Source of the DNA: Paracoccaceae bacterium
Lineage (GTDB): Bacteria; Pseudomonadota; Alphaproteobacteria; Rhodobacterales; Rhodobacteraceae
Direction of reading: 5' to 3'
DNA: 11,179 bases
Assembly (NCBI GenBank): GCA_007123625.1
Contig: SKKS01000330.1
Coordinates: 1-11,179 of the forward strand
Each line of letters begins with the position of its first letter. Positions within the stretch are counted from its first letter, which is position 1. The notes beneath the pieces were generated by a model that saw only the letters and a list, made by a program, of their open reading frames with translations, was not told the DNA's origin and ran no database searches. The position numbers and the translations under genes were made by a program. Of this stretch, positions 6,608 to 11,179 are shown piece after piece.

Positions 6608-8089
6608 TCACAGAAACGCGGTTTCGTCGAAACTGCGCAGCTTGCGCGAGTGAATCCGCTCCAGGGGCATTTCGCGCAGGCGCTCCATGGCGCGGATGCC
6701 GATCTGCAGGTGGCGCGACACCTGGGTCTTGTAGAAGGCGCTGGCCATGCCGGGCAGTTTCAACTCGCCGTGCAGCGGCTTGTCGGACACGCACAAAAGC
6801 GTGCCATAGGGGACCCGAAAGCGGTAGCCATTGGCGGCGATGGTCGCACTTTCCATGTCCAGCGCAATGGCGCGCGACATGGAAAGCCGCCGCACCGGGC
6901 CGGACTGGTCGCGCAACTCCCAGTTGCGGTTGTCGATGGTGGCGACGGTCCCGGTGCGCATGATCTTCTTCAACTCGAAGCCCTCAAGCTGCGTCACTTC
7001 GGCCACCGCCTCCTGCAGGGCGATCTGGATTTCAGCCAGCGCCGGGATCGGCACCCAGACCGGCAGATCCTCGTTCAGGACATTGTCCTCGCGCAGATAG
7101 GCATGGGCCAGGACGAAATCGCCCAGGCTTTGCGAGTTGCGCAGCCCCGCGCAGTGGCCGACCATGAGCCAGGCATGCGGGCGCAGCACCGCAATATGGT
7201 CGGTCGCGGTCTTGGCGTTCGACGGGCCGACGCCGATGTTGACCAGCGTGATCCCGGCATTGCGCCCGCGCTTCAGGTGATAGGTCGGCATCTGCGGCAG
7301 CCGCGGGAGCGGCGGCAGTGGCGCATCGGGGTCGGTGATCGGATGATCACCCGGACCCACGAAAGCGGTATAGCCGCTGTCGGGATCGGCCAACGCGGCG
7401 CGGGCGAAAGCTTCGAACTCGTCGACATAGAACTGATAGTTGGTGAACAGCACATGGTTCTGGAAATGCTCGGGGCTGGTGGCGGTGTAATGCGCCAGCC
7501 GCGCCAGCGAGTAATCGACCCTTTGTGCCGTGAACGCCGCCAGTGGGATCGAGCCGTCCATATTGGTCACGCGCTCGCCATTGACGATGTCATCATTGGT
7601 CACCGACAGGTCCGGCACGTCGAAAACATCGCGCAGGGTCAGCGACATTTCACCGTTCTGGGGCAGCGACACGTCACCCCGCCCGGCCATCGCGAAATGC
7701 ACCGGGATCGGCGTGTTCGACAGCCCCACGCTGACAGGGACCGAATGATTGCGGATCAACAGGCCGATCTGCTGCTCCAGATAATGGCGGAAAAGGTCGG
7801 GCCGGGTGATGGTGGTGGCATAGGTGCCGGGCTGGGACACATGGCCGAAGGCCAGCCGCGAATCCGCCTGATCGTAGCGCGTGGTCGTCAGGCGGATTTC
7901 GGGATAGAAGGCGCGGTAGCGCGCGTCCGGCACCTTGCCTGCGACGATGTCGTTGAATTTCCCCACCAGAAAGCCGGTCCCTTCGGCATAGAGCGCCTTG
8001 AGAAACATCACGGCCTCGGCCGGGTCGGTGAACAGGCGCGCCTGATGCACGGGCGGAGTGATAAGCGGAAGCGTTTCGGGTTGGGTCAT
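6608..8089 (-). CDS. amn: AMP nucleosidase
   Basis: Cytoplasmic enzyme that hydrolyses AMP to adenine and ribose 5-phosphate, controlling adenylate levels. It has 493 residues, the usual full length. The N-terminal Amn-specific regulatory domain spans roughly 15-180 and contains FLVGKFNDIVAGKVPDARYR and RPDLFRHYLEQQIG. The C-terminal nucleoside phosphorylase-like catalytic domain spans roughly 275-480, with NIGVGPSNAKTATDHIAVLR, VGHCAGLRNSQSLGDFVLAH, the substrate-binding ALDMESATIAANG (409-421) and CVSDKPLHGELKLPG (433-447). The conserved C-terminus ends RKLRSFDETAFL. The ATG at 8089 has only a weak ribosome binding site (CAGAG). It is divergent from the transporter gene across a 209-bp gap and appears monocistronic. 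There is no strong terminator downstream, only a short GCCG/CGGC pair near 6560-6590. Confidence 0.96.
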   Translation of the reverse strand: MTQPETLPLITPPVHQARLFTDPAEAVMFLKALYAEGTGFLVGKFNDIVAGKVPDARYRAFYPEIRLTTTRYDQADSRLAFGHVSQPGTYATTITRPDLFRHYLEQQIGLLIRNHSVPVSVGLSNTPIPVHFAMAGRGDVSLPQNGEMSLTLRDVFDVPDLSVTNDDIVNGERVTNMDGSIPLAAFTAQRVDYSLARLAHYTATSPEHFQNHVLFTNYQFYVDEFEAFARAALADPDSGYTAFVGPGDHPITDPDAPLPPLPRLPQMPTYHLKRGRNAGITLVNIGVGPSNAKTATDHIAVLRPHAWLMVGHCAGLRNSQSLGDFVLAHAYLREDNVLNEDLPVWVPIPALAEIQIALQEAVAEVTQLEGFELKKIMRTGTVATIDNRNWELRDQSGPVRRLSMSRAIALDMESATIAANGYRFRVPYGTLLCVSDKPLHGELKLPGMASAFYKTQVSRHLQIGIRAMERLREMPLERIHSRKLRSFDETAFL

Positions 8090-8298
8090 GATGGCTCTGG
8101 GTTGCGCGCCGGGTGACCGGCGCCGGGCGCGTTCGGTTCACAGTGCCACCGAAGCCGGGGCGGGTGCAAGCAGGACACGGGGTTTCGCGGGCGGTACCGC
8201 CAGGGTGCGATCCTTGCGCGCGGTGTTTCCGGGGCTGGCGCTTGGTCGCGCCGGGCGATATGGCTTGGCGGTATTCTGGCGACCCTCCGGAGGCAGGC
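8090..8298. other. Divergent gap between amn and the EamA transporter
   Basis: A 209-bp GC-rich gap that must hold promoters for both flanking genes. I see no convincing sigma-70 boxes, palindrome or small gene. The plus strand is open in the transporter frame back to 8113, but the translated sequence has no transporter character before 8299, and a strong ribosome binding site sits at 8288-8293. Confidence 0.4.
8288..8293 (+). promoter_or_regulatory. Ribosome binding site deciding the TTG start of the transporter
   Basis: CGGAGG lies 5 nt before TTG 8299, giving an initiation region far better than that of any in-frame ATG nearby. The next ATG, at 8320, lacks a comparable site. Confidence 0.6.
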
Positions 8299-9174
8299 TT
8301 GGACATTCGCGCGATCCTGATGGGTCTGGCCTTTGCGTTCATGTGGTCGTCGGCCTTTACGTCGGCGCGGATGATCGTCGTCGATGCGCCGCCGCTGACC
8401 GCGCTGGCAATCCGCTTCCTGATTTCCGGCCTGATCGGTGTCTTGGTGGCGCGCGCCATGGGGCAGCAATGGAACTTGACCCGTGGCCAGTGGCGGGCGA
8501 CAGCGATTTTCGGGCTTTGCCAGAACGCGCTGTATCTGGGACTTTATTTCGTGGCCATGCAGACGATCGAGGCATCGCTTGCGGCGATCGTCGCGTCGAC
8601 CATGCCGCTTCTGGTGGCGGCGGCAAGCTGGCTGTTTCTGGGCGAACGGTTGCGTCCGCTGGCCATAGGCGGGCTGGTGGCCGGTTTCGCCGGTGTCAGC
8701 CTGATCATGGGGATGCGGCTGGGCGCGGGGGTGGACGGCTTCGGGCTGATGCTGTGCGTCATCGGGGTGCTGGCGCTAACGGTCGCCACGCTGTCGGTGC
8801 GCACGGCTTCGGCCACCGGGGGCAACCTGTTGATGGTGGTCGGGCTGCAGATGCTGATCGGCGCTGCCGTGCTGGCGGTCCCGGCAGTGGCGCTGGAAAG
8901 CTGGGAGGTGAACTGGTCCTGGCGGCTGGTCCTTGCGTTCATCTATACCACACTGGTGCCCGGACTGGCGGCGACATGGGTGTGGTTTGCGCTGGTGGGG
9001 CGGATCGGTGCCGTGCGGGCGGCGACCTACCACTTTCTCAACCCGTTCTTCGGGGTCGCCGTCGCCGCCGCATTGCTGGGCGAGGCGCTGGGCCTTTTCG
9101 ACATCATCGGCGTGGCGGTGGTGATGGCGGGGATTCTGGCCGTGCAATGGGCGCGCACGCCCACGCGTCGTTGA
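8299..9174 (+). CDS. EamA/DMT superfamily transporter, ten-helix
   Basis: A 291-residue inner-membrane protein of the drug/metabolite transporter (EamA) family, with two EamA repeats of five helices each (about 6-138 and 148-285). Typical features are AFAFMWSSAFTSARM in helix 1, MPLLVAAASWLFLGERLRPL (102-121) closing the first repeat, and YHFLNPFFGVAVAAALLGEA (244-263) as the matching end of the second. Members export or exchange small metabolites such as amino acids and their derivatives; the substrate cannot be inferred here. The start is taken at TTG 8299 because CGGAGG lies 5 nt upstream; ATG 8320 would shorten helix 1. Its stop is only 9 bp from the convergent gntR stop. A perfect TGGGCG/CGCCCA hairpin (9148-9163) lies inside its last codons. 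Confidence 0.88.
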   Translation: MDIRAILMGLAFAFMWSSAFTSARMIVVDAPPLTALAIRFLISGLIGVLVARAMGQQWNLTRGQWRATAIFGLCQNALYLGLYFVAMQTIEASLAAIVASTMPLLVAAASWLFLGERLRPLAIGGLVAGFAGVSLIMGMRLGAGVDGFGLMLCVIGVLALTVATLSVRTASATGGNLLMVVGLQMLIGAAVLAVPAVALESWEVNWSWRLVLAFIYTTLVPGLAATWVWFALVGRIGAVRAATYHFLNPFFGVAVAAALLGEALGLFDIIGVAVVMAGILAVQWARTPTRR

Positions 9175-9183
9175 CGCCTTGGC

Positions 9184-9852
9184 TCAGAACGGTCCGCGTT
9201 GGCTGGCGTCGAGCTTGAGGAAATAGCCGTCGCGCACATGCGCGATCATGCGGTCCGCCGAAAGCGACCCGTCGCCGGTGGCAATCGCGTCCACAAGCGC
9301 CGTATGCTCGGCCAGCGAGGCCGCGAAATCCACATTCTCGATGGTGGCGAACAAACCGAAAACCGCGCCGCGCCGCCACAGGTCATCGAAACAGCGCAGC
9401 AGAAAGCGGTTTTCAGTGCCCGCGACCATTGCGCGATGGATGCGGCGGTTCGCGTCGAAATAGGCGCGGGCGTCGTAGTCCGGGCAGCTCACGGCCTCGT
9501 TGATTACCTTGTAAAGCCGCTTGTTCAGCGCCGGATCGTTGCGTTCGGCCAGAAGCCGGGCAGAGAACCCTTCTACCCCGGCACGGGCGTTATACAGGTC
9601 CAGGATCTCGGAAGGGGCAAGGTTGCGCAGGATGTATGCGCCGTTTCCATCCACCTGCAGGAATTCCTCGTCCACAAGCAGCGGGAGCGTCATCTGCACC
9701 GCAGTTTCCGGGCACGACAGCGCTTCTGCAAGCTGGGTGGCGGAAACGGCCTGACCGGGTGTCAGGGTGTTGTCCTGCGCTGCGGCAACCAACTGGTCGC
9801 GCACGGCTTGCACCGGTATCGATACCGGGCGGGCAGGGGCTTGGGTCGTCAA
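9184..9852 (-). CDS. GntR family transcriptional regulator with FCD domain
   Basis: A 222-residue regulator of the FadR/FCD branch of GntR. The N-terminal winged helix-turn-helix spans about 10-77 (SIPVQAVRDQLV, LTPGQAVSATQLAEAL, wing GNGAYILRNLAP). The FCD ligand domain runs about 83-212, with Asn135, His139, His183 and His205 at the positions of the family metal-binding residues, so a metal and a small carboxylate-type ligand are plausible. The recognition helix is unusual: where the family has S-R-T-P-V-R-E-A-L, this protein reads PETAVQMTL (48-56). The start is chosen at TTG 9852 because CAGGAG (9867-9862) is 9 nt upstream; a GTG at 9903 would add 17 residues and has no visible site. It is tail-to-tail with the EamA transporter and carries a palindrome in its leader. 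Regulated genes are unknown. Confidence 0.87.
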   Translation of the reverse strand: MTTQAPARPVSIPVQAVRDQLVAAAQDNTLTPGQAVSATQLAEALSCPETAVQMTLPLLVDEEFLQVDGNGAYILRNLAPSEILDLYNARAGVEGFSARLLAERNDPALNKRLYKVINEAVSCPDYDARAYFDANRRIHRAMVAGTENRFLLRCFDDLWRRGAVFGLFATIENVDFAASLAEHTALVDAIATGDGSLSADRMIAHVRDGYFLKLDASQRGPF

Positions 9853-9861
9853 GTCTTGGTG

Positions 9862-9867
9862 CTCCTG
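9862..9867 (-). promoter_or_regulatory. Ribosome binding site deciding the TTG start of gntR
   Basis: On the minus strand CAGGAG lies 9 nt before TTG 9852. It falls inside the frame of the alternative GTG start at 9903, supporting the shorter protein, whose winged helix begins within about ten residues. Confidence 0.55.
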
Positions 9868-9926
9868 TGAGACAGTGCAAGGGCGCGCGACTCGCCCTGA
9901 CACGGTTCGGTCACAATCTGGCGCTT

Positions 9927-9942
9927 ATCCTGTATGCAGGAT
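9927..9942. promoter_or_regulatory. 16-bp near-palindrome, candidate GntR operator
   Basis: ATCCTGTATGCAGGAT is a two-fold symmetric sequence with 6-bp perfect arms (ATCCTG/CAGGAT) and one mismatched pair next to the centre. It lies 75 bp upstream of the gntR start, in a non-coding leader. GntR/FCD regulators commonly bind short palindromes with a GTATAC-like core and often control their own gene. Autoregulation here is an inference from position and symmetry. A half-site-like TTGCAA occurs at 9951-9956. I found no second copy of the full palindrome in this window. Confidence 0.5.
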
Positions 9943-10047
9943 GGCCGGTCTTGCAAGTCCCTTTGCACCAGACAGGGGAGCTGCGCCGCGGTTCCTGCGC
10001 CGATAACAGCTTGATCGCGTCACCCCCGGGATTGTCGGGTTCGCAGG

Positions 10048-10518
10048 CTACTGCCGGTGATACGGGCCGCCCGACAGGATGGTGACAGCCCGATAAAGCT
10101 GCTCTGCCAGCATCACACGCGCCAGCATGTGCGGCCAGACCATCGGCCCGAAGGACAGCACCAGATCGGCGCGCGCCCGCAGATCGGGGTCCGTTCCGTC
10201 CGCGCCGCCGATCACGAAGCCCGCGTCCTGCGTCCCATTGTCGCGCCAAGATGACAACAGCGCGGCCAAGGCCGGCGAATCGATTGTCCGGCCGCGTTCG
10301 TCCATAACCACAAGGCGCGTGCCTTCAGGCAGGGCGCGGGTCAGCGCCGACGCTTCGGCCTGCGCGCCCGAAACCTTGCGTTCGTCAATCTGGTGTTCAG
10401 TGACGGGGCCAAGCCCCAGTGGGCGCCCGCTGCGCGAGGCCCGTGTCACATAGTCATCGACCAGCACGCGTTCCGGCCCGCCGCGCAGGCGGCCAACAGC
10501 GCACAGGTGCAGGCGCAT
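10048..10518 (-). CDS. rlmH: 23S rRNA (pseudouridine1915-N3)-methyltransferase
   Basis: SPOUT-class methyltransferase that methylates N3 of pseudouridine 1915 in helix 69 of 23S rRNA, acting on the assembled 70S ribosome as a dimer. It has 156 residues, normal for RlmH. It starts MRLHLCAVGRL. The S-adenosylmethionine-binding trefoil knot is formed by LVVMDERGRTIDS (69-81), GFVIGGADG (100-108) and the C-terminal LSFGPMVWPHMLARVMLAEQ (121-140), LYRAVTILSGGPYHR (141-155), all close to consensus. The start is ATG 10518, which overlaps the rsfS stop as TGATG and so is probably translated by re-initiation; the Shine-Dalgarno site is poor. A longer reading from 10557 runs into rsfS and is rejected. 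Confidence 0.96.
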   Translation of the reverse strand: MRLHLCAVGRLRGGPERVLVDDYVTRASRSGRPLGLGPVTEHQIDERKVSGAQAEASALTRALPEGTRLVVMDERGRTIDSPALAALLSSWRDNGTQDAGFVIGGADGTDPDLRARADLVLSFGPMVWPHMLARVMLAEQLYRAVTILSGGPYHRQ

Positions 10519-10946
10519 CAACTGGGCGCGCTGCCGCGCCCCTCGCTGCCGGACCACATTTTTTCCAGCTGGTAGAACTCGCGCACTTCGGGGCGGAAGA
10601 TGTGCACGACAACATCTCCGGTGTCGATCAGCACCCAGTCGCCGACGTCCTTGCCTTCCACCCGCGCGCTCAGCCGAAAACGCTCTTTCAGCCGGTCCAG
10701 AAGTTTCTGCGCCATCGCCGCCACCTGACGCGTGGACCGCCCCGAGGCGATGACCATCGCATCGGCCATGGACGAGCGCCCGCCAAGGTCGATGGTAACC
10801 ACCTCCTCGGCCTTGTCGTCGTCCAGCGATTGCAGAACCAGTTTCAGGATATCGGCGCCGTCAAAGTCCATCCGGGCCGCTGTGGTGTCCGTTGCCGCCT
10901 GGGCGGCAGTGTCGATGTAAGACAGAATGCTGTCCTCCTGAGGCAT
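10518..10946 (-). CDS. rsfS: Ribosomal silencing factor RsfS
   Basis: RsfS (Iojap/DUF143 family) binds uL14 on the 50S subunit and blocks joining to the 30S subunit, dampening translation in poor nutrient conditions. It has 142 residues. The core runs from about 30 to 131: ADILKLVLQSLDDDKAEEVV, TIDLGGRSSMADAMVIASGR (51-70), then GDWVLIDTGDVVVHIFRPEV (102-121) and REFYQLEKMW. Residues 1-28 are a variable N-terminal extension, so the exact start is less certain than the gene. ATG 10946 has AAGAGAG upstream. A stronger CAGGAGG (10940-10934) lies just inside the frame, 5 nt before an ATT codon. The stop overlaps the rlmH start, making a coupled rsfS-rlmH unit. Confidence 0.94.
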   Translation of the reverse strand: MPQEDSILSYIDTAAQAATDTTAARMDFDGADILKLVLQSLDDDKAEEVVTIDLGGRSSMADAMVIASGRSTRQVAAMAQKLLDRLKERFRLSARVEGKDVGDWVLIDTGDVVVHIFRPEVREFYQLEKMWSGSEGRGSAPS

Positions 10947-10957
10947 GATGCTCTCTT

Positions 10958-10986
10958 AAAATAGCATCGCACGCGCCCGATCTCAA
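10958..10986 (-). promoter_or_regulatory. Candidate promoter of rsfS-rlmH
   Basis: On the minus strand TTGAGA (10986-10981) and TATTTT (10963-10958) are exactly 17 nt apart, the best sigma-70-like pair in the window. The expected start near 10951 is only about 5 nt before ATG 10946, leaving almost no leader. Confidence 0.42.
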
Positions 10987-11014
10987 CCGCGCAGGTTGTG
11001 CAATCACGCGGTTG
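10984..11014. repeat. Inverted repeat in the hrpB-rsfS gap
   Basis: CAACCGCG (10984-10991) and CGCGGTTG (11007-11014) are perfect 8-bp arms around a 15-nt spacer. It could be an hrpB transcript-end structure, but it lacks a T-run. It overlaps the candidate rsfS -35 box, so a protein-binding role is also possible. Confidence 0.35.
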
Positions 11015-11047
11015 CGCAAGCTTTTGCCTGTGGCGCGGTGGAATCGG

Positions 11048-11179
11048 TCAGCGCTTGCGCGGCTTGGCGCGCAGTGTGGGGTCGGCGGCGGTCGGATCTT
11101 CGGGCCAGGGATGGCGCGGGTACTGGCCGCGCATGTCCTTGCGCACATCCCCGTAGCTGCTGGCCCAGAACCCCGGAAG
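11048..11179 (-). CDS. hrpB: ATP-dependent helicase HrpB, C-terminal fragment (cut by window)
   Basis: Only the last 43 codons are present, reading LPGFWASSYGDVRKDMRGQY followed by PRHPWPEDPTAADPTLRAKP and RKR. The FWxxxYxxVRKxMRGxYPxHPWPxDP block and the basic RAKPRKR tail are the characteristic C-terminus of HrpB, a DEAH-family superfamily 2 helicase of unclear cellular role. None of the helicase motifs are in the window, so the identification rests on the tail alone. It lies 101 bp upstream of rsfS on the same strand, and read-through into rsfS is possible. Confidence 0.84.
   Translation of the reverse strand, partial: LPGFWASSYGDVRKDMRGQYPRHPWPEDPTAADPTLRAKPRKR

Noticed and set aside
6365..8116. 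A 583-codon open frame on the plus strand across amn and the HU region
   Set aside because: It mirrors amn in the complementary frame and has compositional bias without domains. amn itself is unambiguous.
8058..9218. A 386-codon open frame overlapping the EamA transporter
   Set aside because: It is Gly/Arg/Ala-rich translation in the wrong frame; the transporter frame gives ten clean hydrophobic helices.
9636..10085. A 149-codon plus-strand open frame across the gntR leader
   Set aside because: It is half antisense to gntR and half in the leader, shows no recognisable domain and no convincing ribosome binding site.
1..11179. CRISPR array, insertion sequence, prophage, toxin-antitoxin or defence island
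   Set aside because: I saw no spaced direct repeats, transposase or integrase signatures, terminal inverted repeats or tRNA-linked attachment sites. All long frames with family character are housekeeping or common transport and regulatory genes.

Overview
The window is GC-rich (gene bodies strongly G/C-ending at third positions) and reads as ordinary chromosomal core DNA of an alphaproteobacterium, most likely of the Rhodobacterales (Rhodobacteraceae type). This rests on protein resemblance (a DUF1013/TrcR cell-cycle protein, a Rhodobacter-type HU with the PERxVRNPATGE arm, a 493-residue AMP nucleosidase) and on the rsfS-rlmH pair. It is an assignment from memory of families, not from a search. 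I found no phage, insertion sequence, CRISPR array, tRNA or rRNA, and no clear undescribed system.

Layout, left to right. (1) 1-1101, minus: gcvT, missing only its last few codons at the window edge, preceded by a tandem glycine riboswitch (1170-1323) with a structured linker to the start codon. (2) 1422-1985, plus: a small gamma-glutamylcyclotransferase-like enzyme, ending convergently with the next block at a perfect 9-bp hairpin. (3) 5279-2053, minus: a DUF1013/TrcR gene and then pheT (phenylalanyl-tRNA synthetase beta chain), 32 bp apart and probably co-transcribed; pheS is not in the window. (4) 5427-6047, plus: a secreted RNase T2 family protein with a Gln where the family catalytic Glu usually sits, divergent from trcR. 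(5) 6461-6171, minus: an HU-type nucleoid protein, with a strong hairpin between it and RNase T2. (6) 8089-6608, minus: AMP nucleosidase (amn). (7) 8299-9174, plus: a ten-helix EamA/DMT transporter with a TTG start. (8) 9852-9184, minus: a GntR/FCD regulator with an unusual recognition helix and a 16-bp near-palindrome in its leader. (9) 10946-10048, minus: rsfS and rlmH, two ribosome-related genes joined by a TGATG overlap. (10) 11179-11048, minus: the C-terminal end of an HrpB-type helicase.

The window is a set of small housekeeping units rather than one pathway: one-carbon/glycine metabolism under riboswitch control, translation (pheT, rsfS, rlmH), cell-cycle transcription and nucleoid structure (trcR, HU), adenylate turnover (amn), and one transporter/regulator neighbourhood whose substrate cannot be told from sequence. 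The most interesting points are regulatory: two competing folds in the gcvT leader, the gntR palindrome together with its atypical helix-turn-helix, and the rsfS start region, where the predicted promoter, Shine-Dalgarno and start codon do not fit together simply.
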